Assembly: GCA_023388175.1 (NCBI GenBank)
Contig: JAEWGT010000005.1
Location: 1-64,000 of the forward strand
Length of the DNA: 64,000 nucleotides
Reading direction: 5' to 3'
DNA from: Pseudomonadota bacterium
Lineage (GTDB): Bacteria; Pseudomonadota; Alphaproteobacteria; Rhizobiales; Devosiaceae
Both the position numbers and the translations under genes were made by a program. The notes below the pieces were generated by a model, which worked only from the letters and a program-made list of their open reading frames with translations, did not search any database and had not been told where the DNA came from. Position 1 is the first letter of the stretch; every line of letters starts with the position of its first letter. This document shows, piece by piece, positions 52,045 to 61,230 of this stretch.

Positions 52045-53355
52045 TCAGCTGCGCAGGCCGGACCAGGCGGGATCGGACGCATAGCTTTCGGTGGGAATGG
52101 TCTGCGTACTGCGGCCCCAGATATCGACGCTCATCAGGCGCGGGCCGTCATTGCCGCCCGGATCCTGGAAGAACATGATGACGCGACCATTGGGCGCCCA
52201 GGTCGGACCCTCGGCATGATAGCCGGAATAAAGCAGGCGCTCGCCCGAGCCGTCTGCATTCATCACGCCGATATGGAACTGCCCGCCCGACTGGCGGGTG
52301 AAGGCGATGAGATCGCCGCTGGGTGACCAGACGGGCGTCGAATAGCTGCCCTGGCCATAGCTGATGCGCTGCGGATTACCGCCGCCGGCGCCCATCATAT
52401 AGATCTGCGGTGAGCCGCCACGATCGCTTTCGAAGACGATGCGGCTGCCATCCGAGGAATAGGACGGGCCGGTATCGATGGCCGCGCCGGAGGTGAGCTG
52501 CGTCGGCTGGCCGCCATTGGTCGAGATCGAATAGATATTGGTCGCCCCGCCCTGTTCGACGGAGAAGGCCACCGTGCCGCCATCAGGCGAAAACCGCGGC
52601 GCGAAGGTCATGGCCCCCACCGACGCCAGCCGCTGCTGGCGGCCGGTCGAAAGCTGCAGCAGGTAAACCTGCGGGTTACCTTCGGCGAAGTTCATATAGG
52701 TGAGCAGATCGCCAGTAGGCGAAAAGCGCGGGGTCAGCGCCATGGACGAGCCATCCGTGAGATAGGTCACATTGGCGCCATCCTGGTCCATGATGGCCAG
52801 ACGCCGCGTCCGGTTGGCCTTGGGGCCACTCTCTGCGACATAGACCACTCGAGTATCGAAATATCCCGTGCCGCCGGACAACTGCGAATAGATGGCGTCC
52901 GAAATCTGATGGGCGATGCGGCGGGCCGAACTGGGATCTGTGGCATAGCTGCTGCCCACCACCTGGCTGGCCTGCTGGGTATCCCAGACACGCACCGAGG
53001 CAGAAATCTGCCCGCCGCGTTCCACTGCGCCCATGACCAGCCCATCGACATTGGCCGTGCGCCAGACATTGAAGTCGGGCGTTGCGTTGACGTCACCCAC
53101 CTGCACTGGCAGCGAAGCCGGATCGAGCGGCAGGAACAGACCCGAGCGGCGCAGATTGTTGCGCACGATTTCGGCGATCTCGCGCCCGAAGCTGGGGTCC
53201 GAAGACGCAAAGTCGGGAATGGCGATCGGCAGCGGCTGGAAATTGGCGCCTTCAACCACGATGCGCAATTGAGCCAGGGTCATGGGGGCGGTGGCCAGCA
53301 GGGCGCCGCCTGCAAGGCCCAGTTTCAACGCAGTGCGCCGGTTCACAAGGGTCAT
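52045..53355 (-). CDS. tolB: Tol-Pal system periplasmic protein TolB
   Basis: A 436-residue periplasmic protein that links the Tol complex to Pal. The signal region MTLVNRRTALKLGLAGGALLATAPMTLAQ carries an Arg-Arg pair and looks Tat-compatible. The N-terminal domain (about 30-165) is followed by a six-bladed propeller with repeated TPRFSPTGDLLTY, APRFSPDGGTVAF, GPSYSSDGSRIVF and TPVWSPSGDLIAF motifs. The ATG at 53355 gives the family start. Last gene of the tolQRAB operon before a terminator; pal is not in the window. Confidence 0.96.
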   Translation of the reverse strand: MTLVNRRTALKLGLAGGALLATAPMTLAQLRIVVEGANFQPLPIAIPDFASSDPSFGREIAEIVRNNLRRSGLFLPLDPASLPVQVGDVNATPDFNVWRTANVDGLVMGAVERGGQISASVRVWDTQQASQVVGSSYATDPSSARRIAHQISDAIYSQLSGGTGYFDTRVVYVAESGPKANRTRRLAIMDQDGANVTYLTDGSSMALTPRFSPTGDLLTYMNFAEGNPQVYLLQLSTGRQQRLASVGAMTFAPRFSPDGGTVAFSVEQGGATNIYSISTNGGQPTQLTSGAAIDTGPSYSSDGSRIVFESDRGGSPQIYMMGAGGGNPQRISYGQGSYSTPVWSPSGDLIAFTRQSGGQFHIGVMNADGSGERLLYSGYHAEGPTWAPNGRVIMFFQDPGGNDGPRLMSVDIWGRSTQTIPTESYASDPAWSGLRS

Positions 53356-53419
53356 CTCGGTTTCGTCTCCGGTTTCGCCGTTCGGGCCGTTTTTGGCCAG
53401 CAAACAGGCAAATTCAAGG

Positions 53420-54577
53420 TCAAGGTCTAAGTTCCACTTCGATCTGACGCCATTGATCATAGGCGTCAGCAGAAAGCATCGAATAGGGGCCGCACTGCAC
53501 CACGGCGCGCTGGGCGGCGCGGGCAATGCCCTGCCCCGCCGGCGATGGGTCGGCGGAAACCACCTGCGGCGTGCCGTTGACGCTGCCGTCGCGGTTCATG
53601 GAAACACGCAGTGTCACGTTCATGCCGCTGTTGAAGTCGCTCGGCAGCAGGTTCCAGCAGCCCTTGATCCGCGCCACCAGCCCGTCGATCGCGGTCTGGC
53701 TGAGGCGCGATGAAGTCCCGGTGGTATCGCCCAGTGTCGTCGATCCACCCTGCCCGGTCGTGCCACCGGTGGTGGGCGCGTTGTTGATGATATTGTTGAT
53801 CTGGTCTGCTGCGGTTTGGCTGGGCGTGGTGGAGGGCGGCGTCGGGCGGGGCTGCTGCGCGGCCGCCGCAGCCTGGCGCTGACGCTCCTCTTCCTCACGA
53901 CGCCGCCGCTCGGCAGCCTGTGCCTGCTCGCGGATCTGGGCGAGATCGGTCGGGCGTGCCGTGGGCAAGGCAACATTGGTCTGCGGCGCCACCGGCGGCT
54001 CAGGATCGGGTTGCGGAGTCGGCTCGGGTGTGGGCTCCGGCTCTGGCGTGGGCTCCGGTTCAGGGGTCGGCTCAGGCTCAGGCTCAGGATCGGGAGCCGG
54101 AGTTGGCGTCGGCACCAGATCGGCCGGACGTGCCTGTGGCAGGGTCGGCGCTACCGGCGTTGGTTGCGGCGCGGGCTCCGGTTCGGGCTCTGGGGCCGGA
54201 GCGGGTTCGGGCTCCGGTTCGGGAGTGGGCTCGGGTTCAGGCTCAGGCTGTTGTTCGGGAGCCGGAGCAGTCTCGGTAACCGGGGCAGGCGTCGGCACAT
54301 CGGCGGGCGACGGCGTGACCTGATCTTGCTCGGTATTGCCTGTGGGCTGCGCCAGTTCCGCAGGCGTATCGGTATCCACCACCGAAGGCGTATTGGTTTC
54401 CACGACATCGCTGTCGAGCTGGCCCATGCGAATATTGGAATATTCCTCGATGGGCACCAGATCGACCGAGATGGATTGCACACTGGTTTCCAACTGCTGC
54501 GTGGAACCGAGATTGACAAGACCCAGGACCAGCAGCAGCACATGTGCAGATATCGAAACCGTAAGGCCCGTCCGCAT
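53420..54577 (-). CDS. tolA: TolA-like protein of the Tol-Pal system
   Basis: A 385-residue inner-membrane protein. One N-terminal helix (TGLTVSISAHVLLLVLGLVNLG) anchors a long periplasmic region. Residues of about 90-210 are dominated by Pro-Glu/Pro-Thr repeats (PEPEPTPEPE), and a charged helix (AQAAERRRREEEERQRQAAAAAQ) follows. A C-terminal TolA/TonB-like domain (about 300-385) holds LVARIKGCWNLLPSDFNSGMNVTLRVSMNRDGSV. The Pro/Glu spacer replaces the long Ala/Lys helix of enterobacterial TolA, as is common in alphaproteobacteria. Confidence 0.92.
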   Translation of the reverse strand: MRTGLTVSISAHVLLLVLGLVNLGSTQQLETSVQSISVDLVPIEEYSNIRMGQLDSDVVETNTPSVVDTDTPAELAQPTGNTEQDQVTPSPADVPTPAPVTETAPAPEQQPEPEPEPTPEPEPEPAPAPEPEPEPAPQPTPVAPTLPQARPADLVPTPTPAPDPEPEPEPTPEPEPTPEPEPTPEPTPQPDPEPPVAPQTNVALPTARPTDLAQIREQAQAAERRRREEEERQRQAAAAAQQPRPTPPSTTPSQTAADQINNIINNAPTTGGTTGQGGSTTLGDTTGTSSRLSQTAIDGLVARIKGCWNLLPSDFNSGMNVTLRVSMNRDGSVNGTPQVVSADPSPAGQGIARAAQRAVVQCGPYSMLSADAYDQWRQIEVELRP

Positions 54578-54586
54578 GAGCCCGGC

Positions 54587-55030
54587 CTATCTCTCGCGCT
54601 CGGTGACGAGCCCGATCTTGGTGTATCCCGCAGCGGACAACATGCCCATGACGCGCATGACCGTGCCGTAATTGGCGGTGGTATCGCCGCGCAGATAGAT
54701 GCGATCCTCGGTCGTTGCCAGCGTCCCGACCAGAGCGACAAGCTCGCCTTCCGATACAGCCGCATCGTCGACGAAAATGGCCCCTTCCGGCGTAACGGCA
54801 ACGGTGATGGGGCGCGTCTGGCTCGGCATTTCGCCTGCGGCGGTGCGCGGCAGGTCCACCGACACGCCGGATGTCATCATCGGCGCCGCCACCATCATGA
54901 TGATGAGCAGCACCAGCATGACGTCCACCATGGGCGTCACGTTGATTTCGCTCATCACACCCGATTTCTTGCGGCGACGGCCACGGCGTCCGCCGCCTCC
55001 ACCGCCTCCCGATACGCCACCCATGCCCAT
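54587..55030 (-). CDS. tolR: Tol-Pal system protein TolR (ExbD family)
   Basis: A 147-residue protein with a Gly-rich, basic N-terminus, the motif MSEINVTPMVDVMLVLLIIMMVAAPMM containing the conserved proton-carrying Asp of the single helix, and a periplasmic C-terminal domain. It couples proton flow to TolA with TolQ. The start is 55030 (or 55024), just after the tolQ stop. Confidence 0.95.
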   Translation of the reverse strand: MGMGGVSGGGGGGGRRGRRRKKSGVMSEINVTPMVDVMLVLLIIMMVAAPMMTSGVSVDLPRTAAGEMPSQTRPITVAVTPEGAIFVDDAAVSEGELVALVGTLATTEDRIYLRGDTTANYGTVMRVMGMLSAAGYTKIGLVTERER

Positions 55031-55031
55031 A

Positions 55032-55742
55032 TCAGCGGCTCCGCGCTTCGAGCTGGCGGCTGAGGATGGTGGAGAATTCGTCGGCAAACCCTTCCAGTCG
55101 CCCGGTCAGCTTGCCGGCGTCGGACGAGAGTTTGTTATAGGCGATAACCGCCGGAATAGCGGCGACAAGGCCGATAGCAGTGGCGAACAGCGCTTCAGCG
55201 ATCGGCCCCGCAACAACGGCCAGGTTGGTGTCGGCGGAGGCGGCAATATTGGTGAAGGCGTTCATGATGCCCCAGACCGTACCAAACAGGCCGATAAACG
55301 GTCCCGCCGATCCCACGGTCGCCAGGAAGCCCAGGCGCTTTTCGAGATATTCACTCTCACGCGCAATGGCCACATCCAGCACCTTGTCGAGGCGCTGCTG
55401 CATGCCCACGAAGCTGGCTGCATTCTGCTCGTGGCTGCGCTTCCACTCCTTCATGGCCGCGACAAAGACCGCGCCCAGCCCGCCCGAAGGCTTTTCGGAC
55501 TGCTGCTGGTAAAGCTCTTCCAGCGACTGGCCCGACCAGAAGGTGCGCTCGAACTGGTTCATCTCCGCCCTCATGCGGCGATAGGCAATCGTCTTGTCGA
55601 TAATAATGGCCCAGCACCAGACCGAGGCGACGAGCAAGCCGATCATCACCGACTTGACGACGATGTCGGCCATCATAAACAGGCCCCAGATGGACAGATC
55701 GGTATGCGGGGCTGCTGCCCCGACTGCATCCATGGCTTCCAT
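55032..55742 (-). CDS. tolQ: Tol-Pal system protein TolQ (ExbB family)
   Basis: A 236-residue inner-membrane protein with three helices (about 20-45, 135-160, 175-200). LATVGSAGPFIGLFGTVWGIMNAF and GPIAEALFATAIGLVAAIPAVIAYN are the conserved proton-channel helices. AAGGAAG precedes the ATG at 55742, preferred over the frame 30 bases longer. It forms the motor with TolR. Expressed downstream of ybgC, 205 bases away. Confidence 0.95.
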   Translation of the reverse strand: MEAMDAVGAAAPHTDLSIWGLFMMADIVVKSVMIGLLVASVWCWAIIIDKTIAYRRMRAEMNQFERTFWSGQSLEELYQQQSEKPSGGLGAVFVAAMKEWKRSHEQNAASFVGMQQRLDKVLDVAIARESEYLEKRLGFLATVGSAGPFIGLFGTVWGIMNAFTNIAASADTNLAVVAGPIAEALFATAIGLVAAIPAVIAYNKLSSDAGKLTGRLEGFADEFSTILSRQLEARSR

Positions 55743-55947
55743 GAAACTTCCTTCTCGGCCCGGCTCACTCAAGCGGCCCCACCATCGGTGCGATGGGGAG
55801 CAAATCTGTCAAAATTAAGAGAAATGCCGCGTATTCCGGCCCGCGAACGAACCGGCACGAAGCAAAGCTCCCTTTGTGCCCTTTATGGTCACCAAGGAGT
55901 TAACAAACCGAATCCGAAACGGGTATTCGCTAGCAGACTGCTAACGT

Positions 55948-56340
55948 TCAGGGCCTCACAAGGTCCCTTATTGAGACGGGAAGGCGCGCCGGACCACCGG
56001 AAGTCTTGATGGCGACGACCACCAGATGCGCTTCCACCAAGATTTCCGCTTCACGCGAAATTGTCTGGTGCAGGGTCAGCCGGGCACCGGTCGCGGCCAG
56101 CGGCCTGGTCTCGACACTGAGCAGATCGTCAATATGGGCAGCGCCGATGAAATCGAGCTGCATGGAGCGCACGGCAAATGCGATCCCCTGCCCGGCCAGT
56201 TCTGAATGATGAATACCCGCCGCACGCAGAAACTCGGTGCGCGCCCGTTCAAAGAACTTCAAATAGGCGGCGTGATAGACATTCCCGGAAAAATCGGTGT
56301 CTTCGTAATAGATGCGGACGGGAAAGCGGTGCAGGCTCAT
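55948..56340 (-). CDS. ybgC: Acyl-CoA thioesterase YbgC
   Basis: A 130-residue hot-dog-fold thioesterase linked to the Tol operon. HRFPVRIYYEDTDFSGNVYHAAYLKFFERARTEFLR contains the catalytic Asp of the YEDTD motif and the GNVYHA loop. The start at 56340 (MSLHRF) agrees with the family, and the gene overlaps the Nudix gene by four bases. Confidence 0.94.
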   Translation of the reverse strand: MSLHRFPVRIYYEDTDFSGNVYHAAYLKFFERARTEFLRAAGIHHSELAGQGIAFAVRSMQLDFIGAAHIDDLLSVETRPLAATGARLTLHQTISREAEILVEAHLVVVAIKTSGGPARLPVSIRDLVRP

Positions 56341-56825
56341 CGCGCGTCGTCGACGATATGGATCGGTGCATGGGGCAGATTGCGCAGGAAGCGCGGCAAC
56401 CAGGCGGGCAGCAGATTCATCTGCTCCAGCGCGTCCCCGGCGAGCGGCACCCAATAGAAATGAAGGTCATGCCCCTCGTCCTGCCGCACCAGCCAGGGCG
56501 ACTGGCCATTCGGCCCCTGCCCCGTCAATGTGGCTGGATAGAAGAAGCCGAGTTCATGAAAATCCTGTTCCTCGCGGCGATAAAAGCTCTCTGAGGTGGC
56601 GATCAGCGGACCGATTTCGGCAGGCATTGCCAGTTCCTCGGCAATCTCGCGCTCAAGGCTGATCCGGCTGGGCTCACCCAGCTCCACGCGGCCGCCGGGC
56701 AGCATCGTATAGGTGTCGTCATCCTCGCGGCACACCAGCACATGGCCTTCGGCGATGATCACGGCCGCGACCCGATAATTGAAGCGCTGGCCCTCGATGG
56801 GAAAGCTGATGACGTGGCGGCTCAT
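56337..56825 (-). CDS. Nudix hydrolase
   Basis: A 162-residue enzyme with the Nudix box GGRVELGEPSRISLEREIAEELAMPAE (about 44-70), including the REIAEE metal-binding core. The His/Glu-rich middle suggests a nucleoside-diphosphate-type substrate that cannot be specified. It is placed between ruvB and ybgC with four-base overlaps on both sides, so it is co-expressed with DNA-repair and envelope genes. Confidence 0.92.
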   Translation of the reverse strand: MSRHVISFPIEGQRFNYRVAAVIIAEGHVLVCREDDDTYTMLPGGRVELGEPSRISLEREIAEELAMPAEIGPLIATSESFYRREEQDFHELGFFYPATLTGQGPNGQSPWLVRQDEGHDLHFYWVPLAGDALEQMNLLPAWLPRFLRNLPHAPIHIVDDAR

Positions 56826-57859
56826 TCCTCGCCCTCCTCAAACAGGCTCGACTGAGTGCCGACAAAGCCCTGCGGTACTGACTTGCCCATATGCTGGAAC
56901 GCGATCGAGGTCAGCATGCGGCCGCGCGGCGTGCGCTGGATGAAGCCCTGCTGGAGCAGATAGGGCTCGACGATTTCCTCGATGGCGTCACGCGGCTCGC
57001 TGAGCGCGGCGGCAATGGTTTCGATACCCACCGGCCCGCCATTGTAGAAATCGGCAATGGTGGAAAGATAGCGCCGGTCGAGCTGGTCGAGCCCGCGCGC
57101 ATCGACGTCGAGGCGCAGGAGCGCCTTGTCGGCCACGGCCCGGTTGACCTCTTTCGCTCCATCCACCATGGCAAAATCGATCACCCGCCGCAAAAGCCGC
57201 CCGGCAATGCGCGGCGTGCCGCGCGACCGGCGGGCAATTTCCAATGCCCCGTCGGGCGCCATCGGCATACCCAGAAGACGGGCGCCGCGCGTGACGATCT
57301 GCACCAGTTCCTCGGGCGTATAGAAATTGAGCCGCACCGGAATGCCGAAGCGGTCCCGCAAGGGTGTGGTCAGCAGGCCGGCGCGCGTCGTTGCGCCGAC
57401 AAGCGTGAATTTGGCAAGATCAATGCGCACGGACCGGGCAGCGGGGCCTTCCCCAATGATCAGATCGAGCTGGAAATCCTCCATCGCCGGATAAAGCACT
57501 TCCTCGATGGCCGGATTGAGCCGGTGGATTTCATCGATGAACAGCACGTCGCGGTCTTCGAGATTGGTCAGAAGCGCGGCAAGGTCCCCCGCCTTGGCAA
57601 TGACCGGGCCGGACGTGGCACGGAAACCGACGCCAAGCTCGCGCGAAATGATCTGCGCCAGAGTGGTCTTGCCAAGGCCGGGAGGCCCGACAAACAGCAC
57701 ATGATCGAGCGCCGAACCGCGCTGTTTGGCCGCCTGAATGAAGACTTCGAGATTGGCCCGCGCCGCAGCCTGCCCGACGAAATCGGCAAAACCGGAAGGA
57801 CGCAGCGATACGTCCAGATTGTCGTCGCGGCCCGCCGATGCGGAGGTGAGGTCGGTCAA
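56822..57859 (-). CDS. ruvB: Holliday junction branch migration helicase RuvB
   Basis: A 345-residue AAA+ ATPase: FVGQAAARANLEVF, Walker A GPPGLGKTT, Walker B LFIDEIHRLNPAIEEVLYPAMEDF, sensor GATTRAGLLTTPLRDRFGI and a C-terminal winged helix with PYLLQQGFIQRTPRGR. The start appears to be TTG (TTGA overlap with the ruvA stop), with AGGGA nine bases upstream; no in-frame ATG gives a better N-terminus. Confidence 0.97.
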   Translation of the reverse strand: MTDLTSASAGRDDNLDVSLRPSGFADFVGQAAARANLEVFIQAAKQRGSALDHVLFVGPPGLGKTTLAQIISRELGVGFRATSGPVIAKAGDLAALLTNLEDRDVLFIDEIHRLNPAIEEVLYPAMEDFQLDLIIGEGPAARSVRIDLAKFTLVGATTRAGLLTTPLRDRFGIPVRLNFYTPEELVQIVTRGARLLGMPMAPDGALEIARRSRGTPRIAGRLLRRVIDFAMVDGAKEVNRAVADKALLRLDVDARGLDQLDRRYLSTIADFYNGGPVGIETIAAALSEPRDAIEEIVEPYLLQQGFIQRTPRGRMLTSIAFQHMGKSVPQGFVGTQSSLFEEGEE

Positions 57860-58473
57860 GTGCTCAATTCCCTAAGACCCAGACGGATCAGCTTTTCAGT
57901 CGGCGTATCATCACCTTCCCGGGCAACGACACGCGCCAGGGCGGCGGAGGCCTGAGCGCTGGAATAGCCCAGATTGGTGAGGGCGGAAACCGCATCGGCG
58001 ACATTGCCGGAGGCAACACCCTCGCCCAGCGCGGTTTGCAGGCCCAGCGTACCGGCATCGACCGCGCCGATGGCCGGCACCTTGCCCTTGAGCTCGGTGA
58101 CGACACGCAGCGCCAGCTTGGGGCCGACACCATTGGCGCGCCCGATCATGGCCTTGTCCTGAAGGGCCACGGCACTGGAAAGCTCGGACGGGCTCATCAC
58201 CGACAGAATGGCCAGCGCCACCCGTGAGCCCACGCCCTGCACGGAGGTCAGCAGGTTGAACCAGCTTTTCTCCGCCTCATTGGCAAAGCCGTAAAGCCGG
58301 ATCAGATCCTCGCGGACGATGGTTTCGATGAAGACCACGGCAGCCTCGCCAACGCGCGGCAGCGCCTGCAAGGTGCGCGAGGAGCAGAAAACCTCGTAGC
58401 AGACACCCCCGCAATCAATCAGCACCCAATCGTCGCCGAATGAATCCACCAGCCCCTTGAGCTTTCCGATCAT
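57856..58473 (-). CDS. ruvA: Holliday junction DNA helicase subunit RuvA
   Basis: A 205-residue junction-binding protein. MIGKLKGLVDSFGDDWVLIDCGGVCYEV forms the N-terminal OB fold, the helix-hairpin-helix region (LLTSVQGVGSRVALAILSVM and ANGVGPKLALRVVTELKGK) follows, and the C-terminal domain (YSSAQASAALARVV) contacts RuvB. The ATG at 58473 overlaps the ruvC stop by four bases. Confidence 0.97.
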   Translation of the reverse strand: MIGKLKGLVDSFGDDWVLIDCGGVCYEVFCSSRTLQALPRVGEAAVVFIETIVREDLIRLYGFANEAEKSWFNLLTSVQGVGSRVALAILSVMSPSELSSAVALQDKAMIGRANGVGPKLALRVVTELKGKVPAIGAVDAGTLGLQTALGEGVASGNVADAVSALTNLGYSSAQASAALARVVAREGDDTPTEKLIRLGLRELST

Positions 58474-58976
58474 ACCAGTGCTCCCATGCGACGGGCTGAG
58501 ACCCGGTGATGCGCGTGACAAATGGCAATGGCCAGCGCGTCTGCCGCATCTGCACCCTTGAAATCGGCAGCCGGCAGCAGCGTTTTGACCATAAGTCCAA
58601 CCTGATCCTTGGCCGCATGGCCGGTGCCGACCACGGATTTCTTGACCAGATTGGCGGCATATTCCGCAACAGGCAGGCCGCGCAGCGCCGGGGTGACCAG
58701 AACCACGCCACGCGCCTGGCCCAAAGTCAGCGCCGAGCGGACCCCGGCATTGACGAAGGTTTCCTCCACCGCCGCTTCATCGGGCAGGTGCAGATCGAGA
58801 AGAGCATTAAGGCCCTCGGCAAGCACAGCCAGTCGATTGGCCAATGTCCCCTCGACCGGCGGGGTCAGCGTGCCGCAGGCGACAAAGCCCAGCCTGTTGT
58901 CCACAGCCTCAATGATCCCCCAGCCGCAGCGCCGCAACCCAGGGTCGATGCCGATGATTCGCACGGATTTGCTCAT
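58470..58976 (-). CDS. ruvC: Crossover junction endodeoxyribonuclease RuvC
   Basis: A 168-residue Holliday junction resolvase. Catalytic acids are seen in IIGIDPGLRRCGWG (first Asp), AVEETFVNAG (Glu) and DAADALAIAICHAHH (Asp pair). AAGGAAC precedes the ATG at 58976. First gene of the ruvCAB operon; a diguanylate cyclase gene diverges from it. Confidence 0.97.
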   Translation of the reverse strand: MSKSVRIIGIDPGLRRCGWGIIEAVDNRLGFVACGTLTPPVEGTLANRLAVLAEGLNALLDLHLPDEAAVEETFVNAGVRSALTLGQARGVVLVTPALRGLPVAEYAANLVKKSVVGTGHAAKDQVGLMVKTLLPAADFKGADAADALAIAICHAHHRVSARRMGALV

Positions 58977-59129
58977 GCCGTTCCTTTTATGGGCCTTGCC
59001 TGAACCTACCAAGCCCAAAGTGAACAAAGAGGCAACAAGCACGACATTTTCAATCTGCGCCATAACGACAACGTTCTGTTCACGACCGAAGTTGTAGTTT
59101 GCCGCCGGACGCAGGGGCACGATTCAGGA

Positions 59130-59912
59130 ATGCATGGAGCAAACACCAGGCTCAGCAGGCAGGCATGGCTGCGAGTCTATCGCAGCGCGGGTTTGATCAC
59201 CGCCATCGCCGTCATCCTTTCGATCATCATCACCAATGTGATCATGGAAACCTTCTCGGAAGGGATCAACATTCAGGGCCTGATCGTTTCGATCGTCACG
59301 CCGATGGTGCTGGGCGGACCATCGATCGCCATTATTCTCATCCGGCAGGAGCAATTGCGGGCTGCCAATCTGCAATTGCAGAAAATGGCCACCTATGACT
59401 TCCTCACCGATTGCCTGAACCGCGGCGCCTTTGCCGCCAAGGTGGGCAAATTGCTGGCCGAACCGCGGGCATGCGGCACCGGAACGCTGCTGATGATCGA
59501 TGCCGACAACTTCAAGGCCATCAATGACCTCTATGGCCATGACGTGGGCGATGAAGCCCTGACCCTGATTGCCCGCTCCATCCGGTCCGTGCTGCGCGAC
59601 GGCGATATTGTGGGCCGCATGGGTGGGGAGGAATTCGGCGTCTTCCTGCCGGGCGTAACGCAGGGTCAGGCGGAAATGGTCGCCGAACGTATCCGTGCCA
59701 GCGTCAATCTCGCACGCTTCACGCCACAGGGCGAGCAAAGGCACCTTTCGGTCAGCATCGGTGGAGCGGCATTTTCCGGACCCTCGACATTCGCCGAACT
59801 GTTCCGCATTGCCGACCAGCGGCTTTACAGCGCGAAAAATGCCGGACGCAACATGTCCAATATCGAGCAGGTCGTGGATCATCCCGTGATCCAGCTGAAG
59901 AAAAGCGCATGA
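59130..59912 (+). CDS. Membrane-anchored diguanylate cyclase (GGDEF domain)
   Basis: A 260-residue protein with two N-terminal helices (about 19-40 and 47-70), a short coiled stretch (RQEQLRAANLQLQKMA) and a GGDEF domain from about 88. The active site reads GGEEF and is preceded by the RxxD inhibitory site (RDGD), so c-di-GMP production under product inhibition is expected. There is no periplasmic sensor of size. It interrupts the yebC-ruvCAB order on the opposite strand. Confidence 0.93.
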   Translation: MHGANTRLSRQAWLRVYRSAGLITAIAVILSIIITNVIMETFSEGINIQGLIVSIVTPMVLGGPSIAIILIRQEQLRAANLQLQKMATYDFLTDCLNRGAFAAKVGKLLAEPRACGTGTLLMIDADNFKAINDLYGHDVGDEALTLIARSIRSVLRDGDIVGRMGGEEFGVFLPGVTQGQAEMVAERIRASVNLARFTPQGEQRHLSVSIGGAAFSGPSTFAELFRIADQRLYSAKNAGRNMSNIEQVVDHPVIQLKKSA

Positions 59913-59916
59913 AAAA

Positions 59917-59935
59917 GGCGGCCATGACGGCCGCC
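59917..59935. terminator. Hairpin between convergent diguanylate cyclase and yebC genes
   Basis: GGCGGCC and GGCCGCC form a 7-bp stem around ATGAC, preceded by AAAAA on the plus strand (T-run for minus-strand transcripts from yebC). It can serve both genes. Confidence 0.75.
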
Positions 59936-59960
59936 TGTTGCCTGTGTGTCGAAGCCGGAT

Positions 59961-60707
59961 CTACTGCGCCAGTTTGGCGGCATCCTCATCGCTCATGTCG
60001 AAATTGGAATAGACGTTCTGCACGTCATCATCTTCTTCCAGCGTATTGATCAGCTTCATCAGCGTCGCGCCCTTTTCGGCGTCGATCGGCGTGACATTCT
60101 GCGGCTTCCAGATCGCCTTGACCGATTCTGCTTCGCCCAGAACAGCCTCAAGCGCGGAAGACACCTCGGCCATGCCCTCGAAAGAGGTGTAGATATAGTG
60201 GCCGTCCTCGTCGCTTTCGACGTCGTCCGCCCCGGCCTCGATGGCCGCTTCCATCACCTTGTCTTCCGACCCGGCGCTGGTGGGATAGGTGATTTCGCCG
60301 ACGCGGTCGAACATGAAGCCGACCGAGCCGGTTTCACCCAGCGCACCGCCATTCTTGGAAAAATAGGAGCGCACATTGGAGGCGGTGCGGTTGCGATTGT
60401 CGGTCAGCGCCTCGACGATGACGGCAACGCCGCCGGGGCCGTAGCCCTCATAGCGGATTTCATCATAGTTTTCGGCATCGCCGCCCGAAGCCTTCTTCAC
60501 CGCACGCTCGATATTGTCCTTGGGCATGGACTGGGAGCGGGCATTGGTGATGGCCAGGCGCAGGCGCGGATTGAACGCCGGATCGGGCTGCCCCATCTTG
60601 GCGGCGACGGTGATTTCGCGGGCCAGCTTGGAAAAGATCTTGGACCGGATCGCGTCCGACTTGCCCTTGCGGTGCATAATGTTCTTGGCGTGGGAATGGC
60701 CAGCCAT
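59961..60707 (-). CDS. yebC: YebC/PmpR-family protein
   Basis: A 248-residue protein starting MAGHSHAKNIMHRKGKSDAIRSKIFSKL, with FNPRLRLAITNARSQSMPKDNIERAVKK and YEGYGPGGVAVIVEALTDNRNRTASNVR, the family hallmarks. YebC proteins act as DNA-binding regulators and, as shown more recently, aid translation of proline stretches. Conserved linkage upstream of ruvC. Confidence 0.97.
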   Translation of the reverse strand: MAGHSHAKNIMHRKGKSDAIRSKIFSKLAREITVAAKMGQPDPAFNPRLRLAITNARSQSMPKDNIERAVKKASGGDAENYDEIRYEGYGPGGVAVIVEALTDNRNRTASNVRSYFSKNGGALGETGSVGFMFDRVGEITYPTSAGSEDKVMEAAIEAGADDVESDEDGHYIYTSFEGMAEVSSALEAVLGEAESVKAIWKPQNVTPIDAEKGATLMKLINTLEEDDDVQNVYSNFDMSDEDAAKLAQ

Positions 60708-60780
60708 GTGTACCTCGAAGGTAATTTCATAAATTCGGGCCGCTTATAAGGAGTTGGGGACAGCTTGTGAAGCGTCGCCC

Positions 60781-61161
60781 TCACTCATCCTCATCGGCCA
60801 GGCGCACGAATACACGCGCCTTTTTGTCGGTCAGGCGCCGTGCAATGTCCTCGGCCTCAGCCAGTGTCTCAAGGCCGGTGATCTGGATTGCGGCCATCTC
60901 AAGCGGCATCATGATGACGGGGGACGTCACCACGGCATCCTCAATCATGACATCGATGCGCTGTCCGACATGGTCGGCGGTGAATTTCGCAAAGAGGCGC
61001 CTACCGTCCTCGGTCCACCGCAAGTTGACCACTGGATAGCCCAAACTCGCATCGAGCCTGCCTTGGGCCTCTGCGACCCCTATCGACTGCTTGGGACCAC
61101 CTTCGGCCAAGGCAGGGGACGACAGGAAAAGTGCCGCAAGCAGGGGTAGGATTCTAGTCAT
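60781..61161 (-). CDS. Small secreted SecD-head-domain-like protein
   Basis: A 126-residue protein with signal peptide MTRILPLLAALFLSSPALA. The mature part (YPVVNLRWTEDGRRLFAKFTADHVGQRIDVMIEDAVVTSPVIMMPLEMAAIQITGLETLAEAEDIARRL) resembles the P1 head subdomain of SecD, standing alone and without membrane helices. It may be a periplasmic relic or a binding protein. It lies between yebC and the AGCS symporter gene with gaps on both sides. Confidence 0.75.
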   Translation of the reverse strand: MTRILPLLAALFLSSPALAEGGPKQSIGVAEAQGRLDASLGYPVVNLRWTEDGRRLFAKFTADHVGQRIDVMIEDAVVTSPVIMMPLEMAAIQITGLETLAEAEDIARRLTDKKARVFVRLADEDE

Positions 61162-61196
61162 CCAATTAGGCTAGAAGCGCTTGACCACTAATGCAA

Positions 61197-61219
61197 GGCA
61201 GGCGCGAAACGCGCCTGCC
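61197..61219. terminator. 10-bp hairpin after the AGCS symporter gene
   Basis: GGCAGGCGCG and CGCGCCTGCC form a perfect stem around AAA, 11 bases beyond the symporter stop on the minus strand. A clear T-run is missing. Confidence 0.65.
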
Positions 61220-61230
61220 AATCCCATTGT

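Noticed and set aside
53816..55063. Plus-strand Gly/Arg/Leu-rich frame opposite tolA and tolR
   Set aside because: The RLRLRIG repeats are the reverse reading of the Pro-Glu codons of tolA; a real repeat protein is not supported.
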